From: Verrucomicrobiota bacterium | GTDB lineage: Bacteria > Verrucomicrobiota > Verrucomicrobiia > CAIQCK01 | Length of the DNA: 64,000 nucleotides | Reading direction: 5' to 3' | NCBI GenBank assembly: GCA_016222825.1 | Contig: JACRQF010000015.1 | Location: forward strand, 361,646-425,645 | Shown: positions 8,404-18,809 of the stretch, in pieces | Position numbering within the stretch: the stretch's first letter is position 1 | How the letters are laid out: each line of letters begins with the position of its first letter | Program-made: the position numbers and the translations under genes | The notes under the pieces: generated by a model | What the model was told of the DNA's origin: nothing | Databases searched by the model: none | The model's input: the letters and a program-made list of their open reading frames with translations, nothing else

Positions 8404-9423
8404 ATGAAACCCGCAACCTTGTTGATAACCATGCTCGGCATCGCTGTCGCCGCGTCGGCGGCGGGCGTCGTTTACGAAGGCAAGGACGGCCCCGGCAAGG
8501 GCAAGCACATCGTCCTGCTCTCCGGCGACGAGGAATACCGCTCCGAGGAGGCAATGCCGCAGCTCGCCAAGATTCTCGCCGTGCGCCACGGCTTCAAATG
8601 CACCGTGCTCTTCGCCATCAACCCGCAGAGCGGCGAGATTGACCCGGTCACCAAGAACAACATCCCCGGCATGGAAGCGCTCGACACCGCCGACATGTGC
8701 GTGATGTTCCTGCGCTTCCGCGAACTGCCCGACGATCAGATGAAGCATTTCGTGAGCTTCCTCAACTCCGGCAAGCCAATCCTCGGGTTGCGCACCTCCA
8801 CGCACGCGTTCGCCTACGGCAAGGACAGCAAGAGCGCCTACGCGAAGTTCGATTGGAAGAACAAGGACTGGCCCGGCGGTTTTGGCCGACAGGTGCTCGG
8901 CGAGACATGGGTGGCGCATCACGGCTGGCACGCCCACGAAGCCACGCTCGGCGTCGTCGAGCCGTCGGCGAAAGACCATCCCATCCTTCGCGGTGTGACG
9001 CAGGTGTTCGGCCCGACTGACGTTTACACCGCCAACCCGCCTGCCGACTGCACCATCCTCATGCGCGGCCAAGTGCTCACCGGCATGAACCCGACCGATC
9101 CGCCGGTCGTCGGCAAGCAGAAGCCGACGGACAAACACGAGAAGAACAACCCAATGCAGCCGCTCGTCTGGCTGCGCAACTACACCGGCGAGTCCGGCAA
9201 GACCTCAAAGATCATCACCACCACGATGGGCTGCGCCACGGATCTCCTGAGCGAAGGCTTCCGTCGCATCCTCGTTAACGCCTGCTACTGGGCGCTCGGC
9301 CTCGAAAGTCAGATTCCCGCCCAGAGCAACGTGGACCTCGTCGGCGAGTTCAAGCCCAGCGGCAACTTCGGCTTCGGCAAATTCGTGAAAGGCGTCAAAC
9401 CCTCCGACCACCAGTTGAAGTAG
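8404..9423 (+). CDS. Exported ThuA-domain protein
   Basis: 339 aa with a signal peptide (1-20, ending ASA). ThuA features in order: KGKHIVLLSGDEEYRSEEAM near residue 33, a Rossmann-like core around ALDTADMCVMFLRFRELPD, the GLRTSTHAF segment near residue 130, and GETWVAHHGWHAHEATLGVV, where ThuA proteins carry their conserved His residues. The ThuA fold is related to class I glutamine amidotransferases and is linked to disaccharide or trehalose use in rhizobia. The exact reaction is unknown. In this phylum exported ThuA copies usually accompany PQQ-like propellers and Gfo/Idh/MocA proteins, as here. Confidence 0.85.
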   Translation: MKPATLLITMLGIAVAASAAGVVYEGKDGPGKGKHIVLLSGDEEYRSEEAMPQLAKILAVRHGFKCTVLFAINPQSGEIDPVTKNNIPGMEALDTADMCVMFLRFRELPDDQMKHFVSFLNSGKPILGLRTSTHAFAYGKDSKSAYAKFDWKNKDWPGGFGRQVLGETWVAHHGWHAHEATLGVVEPSAKDHPILRGVTQVFGPTDVYTANPPADCTILMRGQVLTGMNPTDPPVVGKQKPTDKHEKNNPMQPLVWLRNYTGESGKTSKIITTTMGCATDLLSEGFRRILVNACYWALGLESQIPAQSNVDLVGEFKPSGNFGFGKFVKGVKPSDHQLK

Positions 9424-9432
9424 AGGCGGCGC

Positions 9433-10335
9433 TCAAACCAGCGGCAACTGCTCATCGCCATCGGCCGTGACGCGACCGCGTAACGCCGGATAGCGCGCCA
9501 GCAGCGACGCGGGTGCTTTCACTGGCGTATCCTCCACCAGCCGGCCCTGCATCTCTAACGCGTTGGCGAACGCTTTCGCGTCGCGGTGGTTGTTGAACAC
9601 CACGAACGTCTTCTTGGTCTGGCTGGCGACCTGTTTGATCTTCACGAGCAGTTCGCCGAGTTCCATCTCAGAGTAGAGATAATCGTATCGGCCGCCGTAA
9701 ACTTCCTGCTCGCGGCGGAACCAGTTGGCGGAGTTGCGCCCGTGGAGCCGGATGTAGCCCGTGTCGGTCGTCGCGCGCGTCTCCATCCCGATGCAATGCT
9801 CCAGCGCTGGCTGGTCAATGCCGCAGAATGTGATGCGTCGCTGCTGAAAAAACTCCATCGTCTCCCCGCCGAGCCAGGAATCGTGCCGCACTTCCGCCGC
9901 CACCGGCCAGCCCGCAAAATCGTCCGACAGTCGCGCGAGCCAGTCGCGGTTCGCGGCGTCGTTGCGGAACGACCACGGAAACTGGAACAGCAGCGCGTCG
10001 AGCCGCCCCGCCGCGCGCAACGGCTCCAGTCCGCGTGTGCCGAACTGTAAATCGTCCCGCGTCCACGGCGTCCGCCGGTCGTGCGTGAACCGCTGCCACG
10101 CCTTCGCGAGGAGCCGGAAGTCTGGTCGGTCGGCGAGTTTCCTCAGCCAGCTTTCCGTCACGCGCGGCTCCAGTGGCCGGTAGAATGACGCGTCCACCTC
10201 GACGCAACCGAGGTATTGCGCCACGGTTCGCAATCGCTCGCCGGGATTGCCCTTCGGATAGACGACGCCCTCCCAATCCGGATAACTCCACCCCGCCGTG
10301 CCAACGTAAATCGGCTCACTCCGCGGCGATTTCAT
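9433..10335 (-). CDS. DUF72 (YecE-like) protein
   Basis: 300 aa, cytoplasmic. The N-terminus carries the family signature YVGTAGWSYPDWEGVVYP, then VEVDASFYRP and LLAKAWQRFTHD, a TIM-barrel-like fold related to AP endonuclease barrels. VAAEVRHDSWLGGETMEFF and GYIRLHGRNSANWF complete the pattern, as does VVFNNHRDAKAFANALEMQG near the C-terminus. Length matches the family. No biochemical function has been established. The start at 10335 overlaps the end of the upstream glycosidase gene by 20 bp, so it is read as the last gene of a minus-strand unit. Confidence 0.88.
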   Translation of the reverse strand: MKSPRSEPIYVGTAGWSYPDWEGVVYPKGNPGERLRTVAQYLGCVEVDASFYRPLEPRVTESWLRKLADRPDFRLLAKAWQRFTHDRRTPWTRDDLQFGTRGLEPLRAAGRLDALLFQFPWSFRNDAANRDWLARLSDDFAGWPVAAEVRHDSWLGGETMEFFQQRRITFCGIDQPALEHCIGMETRATTDTGYIRLHGRNSANWFRREQEVYGGRYDYLYSEMELGELLVKIKQVASQTKKTFVVFNNHRDAKAFANALEMQGRLVEDTPVKAPASLLARYPALRGRVTADGDEQLPLV

Positions 10336-12865
10336 ACCAGAGCGTCTTGAATTGCGGGTCGATGTCGAAGCTGAGCCGGCCGTTGGCGAGCGTCGCGGGA
10401 ACCTCGCCGCCGCGCGCGCCGGAGCCGTCGAGTGCGAACACCTTCGCAGACTTCAGCTTCGTGGCGAGCGTCACCTTCACGGCGATGCCTTCGCAGACCG
10501 TCGGCGCGCTGCCCCACTTGTTGCTGACGCTGGTGTGGTCGTCGTTCCAACCCATGCCGGTGTTCTCGACATTGCCGGCGGCCACGAGCAGCAGCCGGTG
10601 CGACTGAGCGAGGGGCTTGCCGTCGGCGGCGTTGAGTGTCAGCACGGCAAAGTTACGAGCGTTTGGCTTCACAACGAACTCCGCGCCGCCAAGCGACGTC
10701 GTCTTGCCGGCGCAGCGGCCGACAACCGCCTTCGCGGCGGGCGCGTCCACGGTATAGAGCGCGGCGTCGGTGTCCCACGCGAGTTGCGATCCGGCCCGGC
10801 CCTGGCGGGCAACGGCCAGTTCACCATCGCGCGGGAAGCTCACGCTGGCGCGGCGCGTGAGCAGTTCGGCTGGCTCGACGCCGGCTTTCTTCCACGCGGC
10901 GGTCATTGAGACGTTCTCCGCCGTCAGTTTCTCAGCTTCACCAGCGGGAATGCTCAGTCGCATCGCGCCTTTCGCCGGCGCGACATCCCCGCGGCGGAAC
11001 ATCAACGCGGCGGCGGGCAGGAAGGCGAGTTTGGCGGGATGCTGCTGGAGCGAGAAATAACCGTTGATCTTGCCGTCAGACCAGTTGGTGCCGCCCCAAT
11101 CGAACTGGAAAACGCCGTCCCAGTCCTGCGCGGCGGCGAAGCTCGCGATCATCGGGAACATCTCGGCGGCGTAGTGGCTTGGCGCGGGATGGTCGTATTC
11201 GCTGACGGTAAACGCCTTGCCCGCGACACGATAGCCGGCGAGCCGCGCGAAGTTGCCCGTGTCCTTCGCGGCGACCATCGGCGTGTTCGGGATGAGCCAG
11301 TCCTTGGGGTCCCACGGCTTGCGCGGGAAGCGCGGATGCTGCCAGTAAGCGTGCATGTCCACAAAGTCGTTGAACGATTCGCGATACGTGCCGGCGATGT
11401 CGCCGTAGCTCGCCTGCGTGTCCAGGATGTTGGCGCGGACGCCGAGTTCCTTCTTCAGAAACGCGCGCATTCCGTCGGTGTAAGCGCGCTCGGTCTCGGC
11501 AAGGAAGCGTGTCCAGTCCAGCCCGCGCGGCGTCGGCATCAGCGCGCGCGGCGCGGCGACCGTGCCGGCGTCGAGCGATTCGCCCGCGCGCAAGCCGAGC
11601 GAGCCGCCGGGGCGGATCGTTAGATCCTTCAGGCGAAATTCGCCGACCGGACCGCCGCCGAGCACGAAGTCGAACCGCACCGAGGCCGGTTCGACGCGCA
11701 CGGCGCGGAACGTGAAGCTGAAGTTCTTCCACTGCGGCGTCAGCTCGGCGTCTTCGTTGAGGCCGCAGTTGTGCCAGTCGGCTTTCTGGAGCCGCACGCT
11801 CAACGGCAGTTTGCGCGGCGCGTCGGAGCGGGCGGCGAACTCCACGGTGTAGAGCTTGCCTTCCTCCAGCGTCAGGCCGGTCCAGTGCAGTTGCGCGTGC
11901 CACTCCACCGCCGGCAGCTTCTTGATGACGACGCGCGTCTCGCCAGAGCCGTCCGTGGCGACCTGAAAATGCTCGCCGCCCTGGGTGGAGCACTTGGCGG
12001 GCATGAGGTTCTCGCCCAGTTTCTCGCTTCCGCCCCATGCCGCCAGCAACTTCTCCGCCGAGCCATAGCGCGCCTTGAGCCATGCGTTCCATTTCTTGAG
12101 CACGTCGTTGCGGTAGTAATCGGGCAACGAGGAGGCCTTGAGTTGGAGCAAGGAGTTCTCGTTATTGATCTCGACGATGGCGACGCACGGCTCGGCGGCG
12201 TAGGTGGTCTTGGTGTAGGGATTGACGTGCGTCAGCAGCGCGCGGGCGTAGTCGCGCTGCATCCGGATCATCTGGTCGTTGATCTTGTCGAGGCCCTTGC
12301 CATAGTGCGGCAACAGTTCGCGCCGCTCGTGGTCGTTGGCGAGTCCGTCGGGGAAATCCTCGCCTTCCCAGTAGTTGCGCGAGACGTGAAGGTTGATGTT
12401 GGCGTAGATGCCGTGCTTCTTCAGCACCGCGATGAAGTAGTCGAGTCGGTCAAGTTGGTCGGGGTCGAACTCGTTCTTTTTCGGCGTGCCGGGTTTCCAG
12501 ATGCCGCGCGGCGCGGTCTGGTTGTCCATGTGGTGGAAGCGGATGCAGTTAATGCCGAGGCTGGCGAGGCGGGCGGCGAGTTTGTCGGCGGCGTCGTGAC
12601 TGGGGAACGCGCTGGCGAAGGTGAAGTTGGTGGCGAGGAACTTGATACGCTTGCCGCGGCCGTCCACGAAACGGCCGTCCTTGGCGCGGACGAATCCGCT
12701 CTTGCCGGCGGGCGCGTCGTTGAGCCACGACACGTCGGCGACGCCGCGGTTCGGCTCCAGGCCGGGCATGATGAACGGGAAGATTTCTTCCGCGCGAACA
12801 AGCGTTGTGGCTGCGAGCAGCGCGGTGGCGGTGAGGACAAGACGGAGGTTCAGTGGCGGTATCAT
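10316..12865 (-). CDS. Large exported clan-A glycoside hydrolase with an inserted carbohydrate-binding-like domain
   Basis: 849 aa from ATG 12865, preceded by AGGAA at an appropriate distance; an open frame continues 276 codons further upstream but lies inside the next gene's reverse frame and is Arg-rich shadow sequence. Signal peptide 1-25. The barrel begins at about residue 60 (LASLGINCIRFHHMDN). VAIVEINNENSLL provides the candidate acid Glu236, and FTVSEYDHPAPSHY the candidate nucleophile Glu556. Between them, about 295-420, sits a beta-sandwich-like segment (LTLEEGKLYTVEFAARSDA ... WKNFSFTFRA) resembling CBM4/9. A further beta-rich C-terminal part runs to 849. It resembles GH5-type cellulase or mannanase relatives; substrate unknown. 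Confidence 0.75.
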   Translation of the reverse strand: MIPPLNLRLVLTATALLAATTLVRAEEIFPFIMPGLEPNRGVADVSWLNDAPAGKSGFVRAKDGRFVDGRGKRIKFLATNFTFASAFPSHDAADKLAARLASLGINCIRFHHMDNQTAPRGIWKPGTPKKNEFDPDQLDRLDYFIAVLKKHGIYANINLHVSRNYWEGEDFPDGLANDHERRELLPHYGKGLDKINDQMIRMQRDYARALLTHVNPYTKTTYAAEPCVAIVEINNENSLLQLKASSLPDYYRNDVLKKWNAWLKARYGSAEKLLAAWGGSEKLGENLMPAKCSTQGGEHFQVATDGSGETRVVIKKLPAVEWHAQLHWTGLTLEEGKLYTVEFAARSDAPRKLPLSVRLQKADWHNCGLNEDAELTPQWKNFSFTFRAVRVEPASVRFDFVLGGGPVGEFRLKDLTIRPGGSLGLRAGESLDAGTVAAPRALMPTPRGLDWTRFLAETERAYTDGMRAFLKKELGVRANILDTQASYGDIAGTYRESFNDFVDMHAYWQHPRFPRKPWDPKDWLIPNTPMVAAKDTGNFARLAGYRVAGKAFTVSEYDHPAPSHYAAEMFPMIASFAAAQDWDGVFQFDWGGTNWSDGKINGYFSLQQHPAKLAFLPAAALMFRRGDVAPAKGAMRLSIPAGEAEKLTAENVSMTAAWKKAGVEPAELLTRRASVSFPRDGELAVARQGRAGSQLAWDTDAALYTVDAPAAKAVVGRCAGKTTSLGGAEFVVKPNARNFAVLTLNAADGKPLAQSHRLLLVAAGNVENTGMGWNDDHTSVSNKWGSAPTVCEGIAVKVTLATKLKSAKVFALDGSGARGGEVPATLANGRLSFDIDPQFKTLWYEIAAE

Positions 12866-12894
12866 GAGAGGTTCCTGACGCCGCGAGGCGGGGG

Positions 12895-14994
12895 TTACAG
12901 TTCGCGGCTGAGTTGTTGCAGCATTCGCTTTTCGCGCGACGGCGGCATCACCTGCAACATGCCGGGGATAATGGCGCGTGCGATTTCGCGGCGGCGGCGG
13001 ATTTGGTCGTAGAGGTCGGCCGCGAGGCGGTTGTCGAACCGCACGAAGTAGGCTTCGCAGAAGTTGATCATCAGCCGGCGCATCGTCAGCGCGTTCTCGC
13101 TGTCCACGTCCGGCGGCGGCGGCAGGGCCAGAATTTGCTCGCGCGGCATCGGCAGGGACGGCTCGCCGGCCTCGGCGCGGAACGACTGCACGAAGCCGGG
13201 CAGCGTGACGCTGACGCTCGGCGGGATCTTGCCGACGAAGAGGAAGCGGTTTTCGCCGACGCGCGCGACCCAGCAGGCGACGCGCTTGCGGCCGGTCGAG
13301 CCGCGCTGATGGTAGTTCATGCCGAAGGTGACGACGGCAGAGTGCGGCACCGGCATCATGGTGAAACTGACTTCCTCGGCGTCGGAGCCGGGTTGGCGCG
13401 CCTGGTTTTCCTGGTGCTGCATCCAGCGCTCGATCAACTCCGAGATCCGCGCGGCGATGCCCTCGAAGTCGGGCCGGTCGAACCGCCCCACGATGTTGGG
13501 CTGGTCGCCGGCAAAGGGGTCGCCCCAACGGCCGCGGATGTCTTCGGAATCGGTGGCGGCGGAAGCGTCGCCGCGGATCGCGATGAGCCGCGGCATGGCG
13601 TGCAGGAACGCCTCGATGACCGTGGCGCGCAGCGGCATCGGCGAACGGTTGCTCCAGAGTTGCCTGGCGAGCGCGGCGGCCAGGTCGCGCCATTGGTCGG
13701 CCTCGACCTTCGCCGGCCCGCTGATTTCCACCAACCGCACGCCGGCGGGCGCGGGCGCGACAGGCGCCGGCGTGACGGGCGCTTGGGACGGCGCAGGCGT
13801 GGCGGAGGGCGGGGCGGACGGCTTGGACAGCAACGCGTTCAGTTGCACCGCAGTCGCCGTCGCTTTGGTTGCGGGCTTTGGCGAAGCAGGCACAAGGTCG
13901 GCCTTCGGGAATCCGAGATCAAGCGGCGGCACGATGCCTTGCAGCAGAAGCGCGGGCGCAGGCGGCGCGAGAGGCGCCGGCGCAGGGGGTGGCGGAAGAG
14001 TGGCAGCCACGACCGGCGCGGTCGGGGGCACGGGTTCCGGGAGTTTTGGCGCGGCCGGCGGCGCGGGCAACCCAGCCGCGCGCGGCGCGAACGCGGGCGC
14101 TTCTCGAGGCCGACGCGGCGCGGGCGGCGGTGGCGGCGGCGGTTGGAGAACAGGCTCCGCCGGCTTCGGCGCGAGTAGCGGCACCGGAACTGGCGCGGGC
14201 ACAGGCACAGGTGGATGCGGTGCGACGGCCACTACTGGCGCGGGCGGCAGCGCGGGCAGTTCTTCCGCAGGCGGCGCAAACGCGGGCGCTTTCCGGGGCG
14301 CAGGCGCGGCGGGCGGCGGAACCGGTGGCGGCGGAAGAGTGGGTTCGACCATCTGCGGCGCAGCGGGCGGCGGCGGCAACGCAGAAGGCCGCGGCGCGAA
14401 CGCTGGGGCTTTGCGTGGCGCGGCCGGCGCGGGCGCGGGTGGCGGCGGCGTCACCGATGGCGTCACCGACGCGAGCAGACCGTCGGGCAGCGCGGGCGCG
14501 GGCTGCGGCGCGCGCGGCGGCGGCGGTTGAGCGAGCGGCAATCGCACGCGGCGCGGTGCGGCCGGCGCACGAAGATTTGACGGGACCAGCGCGAGCATCT
14601 CGACCAACGCGGGCGCGAGCGCCGGAGTCGGCCGTGGCGCGCGCGGCGGTGGCGGCGCGGCGGGCGGCCGTCGCACGCGCGGCGGCGCGATGGGCGTGTG
14701 AAGGTTCTTTGGCAGCAGGGGTTCGACGACAGGCACGGCTTTGACGGCGGGCGGCGCAAGCTCTTCAGCCCGCGGCCGCACAGGCAACGTCACCGCTGGC
14801 GCCGGCAGGAGAGGCGGCTCCGGCAGTATCGGCACGGGCGGCGGTGCCGAAACTTTTTCTTCAGGAGGAACTGTGGACTCCGGCGGGATGACGACCTGTT
14901 TGGCGCATTGCGGACAGGGAATCTCCATTCCAATGCCCGCGTCATCCACCACGAGCCGTTGGCCGCAGTGGATGCATTTGAAGAAGATGTCCAT
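12895..14994 (-). CDS. Zinc-ribbon protein with a long Pro/Ala-rich linker and unknown C-terminal domain
   Basis: 699 aa. Residues 7-30 form a zinc ribbon (CIHC at 7-10, CPQC at 27-30). From about 40 to 420 the protein is almost only Pro, Ala, Val and charged residues, with imperfect repeats of the unit KAPAFAP (three copies) alternating with polyproline runs. The C-terminal 270 residues are a normal globular domain: VRLVEISGPAKVEADQWRDL onwards, with a beta-rich middle and a helical end LYDQIRRRREIARAIIPG. No known catalytic motif was found. There is no signal peptide, so it is probably cytoplasmic. A short gap separates it from the downstream glycosidase gene. The repetitive DNA gives long open frames on the other strand that are not genes. 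Confidence 0.68.
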   Translation of the reverse strand: MDIFFKCIHCGQRLVVDDAGIGMEIPCPQCAKQVVIPPESTVPPEEKVSAPPPVPILPEPPLLPAPAVTLPVRPRAEELAPPAVKAVPVVEPLLPKNLHTPIAPPRVRRPPAAPPPPRAPRPTPALAPALVEMLALVPSNLRAPAAPRRVRLPLAQPPPPRAPQPAPALPDGLLASVTPSVTPPPPAPAPAAPRKAPAFAPRPSALPPPPAAPQMVEPTLPPPPVPPPAAPAPRKAPAFAPPAEELPALPPAPVVAVAPHPPVPVPAPVPVPLLAPKPAEPVLQPPPPPPPAPRRPREAPAFAPRAAGLPAPPAAPKLPEPVPPTAPVVAATLPPPPAPAPLAPPAPALLLQGIVPPLDLGFPKADLVPASPKPATKATATAVQLNALLSKPSAPPSATPAPSQAPVTPAPVAPAPAGVRLVEISGPAKVEADQWRDLAAALARQLWSNRSPMPLRATVIEAFLHAMPRLIAIRGDASAATDSEDIRGRWGDPFAGDQPNIVGRFDRPDFEGIAARISELIERWMQHQENQARQPGSDAEEVSFTMMPVPHSAVVTFGMNYHQRGSTGRKRVACWVARVGENRFLFVGKIPPSVSVTLPGFVQSFRAEAGEPSLPMPREQILALPPPPDVDSENALTMRRLMINFCEAYFVRFDNRLAADLYDQIRRRREIARAIIPGMLQVMPPSREKRMLQQLSREL

Positions 14995-15040
14995 GCGACG
15001 GAACCTGTGAGTCGAGAGTATCGGCGTCGGCTCGGCGTTG

Positions 15041-16015
<975 letters not shown>

Positions 16016-16243
16016 TTTCGGTCCGGTTTCAAAAAAGCGCGCGCAGCATAGAGAGCGCCCCGCCCTCTGGCAAGAACGAAGCCCCATCCCTGAAGCCCGC
16101 CTCTGTTCCATGGAGTGCGTGTTGAGCGCCGCGCGGGATCGTTCACGGCCGCGTGGGCGGGAAAAGCTTGGAAGACCGGGGAATGTCCGTTACAAGAAGC
16201 CTGCTTCGCGGGCTGGCTGCGGGGCATCAACTCCATCCATGCC

Positions 16244-18799
16244 ATGAAGAATATTCGCGTCTTCAATATCGTCGCCAACCTTCCCGAAGAACTGAGCGGA
16301 CTGCGCACGCTGGCTTTCAATCTCTGGTGGTCGTGGGACGCCGAGGCCATCGAGTTGTTCCGGCGGCTCGATCGCGAGATGTGGCGGTGTTGCTACCACA
16401 ACCCGGTGCGGCTGCTCGGCCAGGTGGACCAGAGCCGGCTCCAGACGTTGAGGGCGGACAGCGGTTTTCTCGCGCACCTGCGGCGCGTGCTGGCGCGGAT
16501 GGACCGCTACATGACCGAGCCGACGTGGTTCCAAAAGGCGCACGACGGCGCGGCGAAGGCGGACATGGCCTACTTCTCGCTGGAGTTTGGCATCCACGAG
16601 TGCCTGCCGATTTACTCCGGCGGCCTAGGCGTGCTGGCGGGTGATCATTTGAAGAGCGCGAGCGATCTCGGCCTGCCGTTGGTGGGTTTCGGTCTGCTCT
16701 ATCGCAACGGCTACTTCGAGCAGCAGCTCAATGCCGACGGCTGGCAGCTTGAGGCGTATCCCGACAACGACTTCTACAACATGCCGATCTCGCCGGCGCT
16801 TGCGGCGAACGGCGAGCGGCTCAAAGTCACGGTGGACCTGCCGGGCCGGCGCGTCGTGGCGCAGGTCTGGCACGCCCAGGTCGGCCGCGTCTCGCTCTAT
16901 CTGCTCGACACGAACCTCCAGGAAAATCCGCCCGCCGACCGCAACATCACCTCTACGCTTTACGGTGGCGACAAGGACATGCGCATCCGGCAGGAGATGC
17001 TGCTTGGCGTCGGCGGGTTCCGGGCGTTGCGCGCGCTCGGCTTCCATCCGCGGGTCTGCCACATGAACGAAGGCCACGCGGCGTTCCTGGCGCTGGAGCG
17101 CGTCCGGACGATGATGAAGGAGCATGAACTGAACTTCGCCGAGGCGCGCGAGGCGGTGGAGGCGGGCACGGTGTTCACCACGCACACGCCGGTGCCGGCG
17201 GGCATTGACGTGTTTCATCCGGATCTCGTCGAACATTACTTCGGCGGCTTCCGGCACGAGTTGGGGCTGAGCCGCGATCAGTTCCTCGCGCTCGGCCGCG
17301 GCAATCCGAGCGACCACGGCGAAGGTTTCAACATGGCCATCCTCGCCCTGCGCACCTCCGCGAAGCGCAATGGCGTCAGCAAGCTCCACGGCTCCGTCTC
17401 GCGGCGCATGTGGCGGTCGCTCTGGCCCGACCTGACGGAACAGGAGGTGCCGATCTCGCACATCACCAACGGCGTCCACACGCACTCGTGGCTCTCCAGC
17501 GAGATGTCGTTCCTGTTCGAAACCTATCTCGGCAACCGCATGAAGGAAGAGCCGACCGACGCGAGCGTCTGGGAAGCCATCCGCGAGATTCCCGACGCCG
17601 AGCTTTGGCGCACGCACGAGCGGCAGCGCGAGCGGCTTATAGCCCATGCGCGGCGGCATTTGCGTTGGGAACTGGAGCGGCGCGGCGGCACGGCGGCGGA
17701 AATCGCCGAGGCCGAGGAGGTGCTCGACCCGCGCGTGCTGACGATCGGTTTCGCGCGGCGGTTCGCGGGCTACAAACGCGCGACGTTGCTGTTGAAGGAT
17801 CCGGCGCGGTTGAAACGGCTGGTGACCAACGCCCGGCAGCCCGTGCAGTTCATTTTCTGCGGCAAGGCGCATCCCGAGGACAACACGGGCAAGGAGACGA
17901 TCCGCCAGCTCGTCCATTTCATCCGCGACCCGGAGCTGCGGCGGCACATCATCTTCATCGAGAACTACGACGTGAACATCGCCCACTACATGGTGCAGGG
18001 CAGCGACGTGTGGCTGAACAACCCGCGCCGGCCGCACGAAGCCAGCGGCACCAGCGGCATGAAAGCCACCATCAACGGCGCCATCAACCTCAGCACCGTG
18101 GACGGCTGGTGGGCCGAGGCCGCCAGTCTCGATAACGGCTGGTCCATCGGCAGCGGCGAGGAATACGCCGACCTTGATTACCAGGACAAGGTCGAGTGCG
18201 GCGACCTCTTCGACCTGCTGGAGAAGGAAGTGGTGCCGCTCTTCTACGACCGCGGCCCCGACGGCCTGCCGCGCCATTGGATTCAGCGGATGAAGACCTC
18301 CATCCGCACCATCGGCCCATTCTTCAACAGCACCCGCATGGTTCGCGATTACGTCGAGCAGTTTTACCTGCCGTGCGCCGATCGTTTCGCGCGCCTTACC
18401 ACCCACAAGGTCAAGGCCGCGCGCCAGCTCACTGCTTGGAAACAGCACGTCGCCGCCCACTGGGGCCGCATCCACATTTCACCCGCGCAGGACACCGGCG
18501 CCGCCGAGGTCGTCGCCGGCCAGGAACTCACCATCAACATCACGGTCGCCCTCGACGGCCTCAAGGCCGGCGACATCAGCGCACAAATCGTGTTCGGCCC
18601 GCTCGAAGCCGAGGGCAGCCTCAAGCGCATCCAGACCGTGCCGATGAAACCCGCCGCCTCCGAGCCGGGCAACGCCGTGCGCTTCACCGGCAAGATCGTC
18701 TGCCAGGCCAGCGGCCGTTTCGGCTATGCCGTCCGCATCCTGCCGCAACACCCCGACCTGAACGACCCGCTCGACATGCGGCTCGTCCATTGGGCGTAG
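16244..18799 (+). CDS. glgP: Alpha-glucan (glycogen) phosphorylase
   Basis: 851 aa from ATG 16244 (MKNIRVFNIVANLPEEL); the open frame extends 43 codons further but with no plausible start. The N-terminal DUF3417-type domain contains LRTLAFNLWWSWDAEAIELF, typical of the short actinobacterial/Thermotoga branch. Then IYSGGLGVLAGDHLKSASDL, VCHMNEGHAAFLALER, and GFARRFAGYKRATLLL follow. The PLP lysine is Lys607 in SGTSGMKATINGAINLS. The enzyme releases glucose 1-phosphate from alpha-1,4-glucans in the cytoplasm. Full length for the family. It is followed after 10 bp by queG. Confidence 0.93.
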   Translation: MKNIRVFNIVANLPEELSGLRTLAFNLWWSWDAEAIELFRRLDREMWRCCYHNPVRLLGQVDQSRLQTLRADSGFLAHLRRVLARMDRYMTEPTWFQKAHDGAAKADMAYFSLEFGIHECLPIYSGGLGVLAGDHLKSASDLGLPLVGFGLLYRNGYFEQQLNADGWQLEAYPDNDFYNMPISPALAANGERLKVTVDLPGRRVVAQVWHAQVGRVSLYLLDTNLQENPPADRNITSTLYGGDKDMRIRQEMLLGVGGFRALRALGFHPRVCHMNEGHAAFLALERVRTMMKEHELNFAEAREAVEAGTVFTTHTPVPAGIDVFHPDLVEHYFGGFRHELGLSRDQFLALGRGNPSDHGEGFNMAILALRTSAKRNGVSKLHGSVSRRMWRSLWPDLTEQEVPISHITNGVHTHSWLSSEMSFLFETYLGNRMKEEPTDASVWEAIREIPDAELWRTHERQRERLIAHARRHLRWELERRGGTAAEIAEAEEVLDPRVLTIGFARRFAGYKRATLLLKDPARLKRLVTNARQPVQFIFCGKAHPEDNTGKETIRQLVHFIRDPELRRHIIFIENYDVNIAHYMVQGSDVWLNNPRRPHEASGTSGMKATINGAINLSTVDGWWAEAASLDNGWSIGSGEEYADLDYQDKVECGDLFDLLEKEVVPLFYDRGPDGLPRHWIQRMKTSIRTIGPFFNSTRMVRDYVEQFYLPCADRFARLTTHKVKAARQLTAWKQHVAAHWGRIHISPAQDTGAAEVVAGQELTINITVALDGLKAGDISAQIVFGPLEAEGSLKRIQTVPMKPAASEPGNAVRFTGKIVCQASGRFGYAVRILPQHPDLNDPLDMRLVHWA

Positions 18800-18809
18800 C
18801 GGCGGCGTT

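Noticed and set aside
7282-9138. A 618-codon minus-strand frame opposite the PQQ and ThuA genes.
   Set aside because: No motif or ribosome site; both plus-strand genes are clear family members.
12866-13693. A 276-codon in-frame upstream extension of the exported glycosidase gene.
   Set aside because: It is Arg/Ala/Pro-rich shadow sequence opposite the frame of the zinc-ribbon gene, while the ATG at 12865 has a ribosome site and a proper signal peptide.
12913-14744. Several long open frames on the plus strand opposite the proline-rich gene.
   Set aside because: The GC-rich repetitive linker keeps all frames open. The translations are Arg/Gly/Ala-rich without start signals or motifs.
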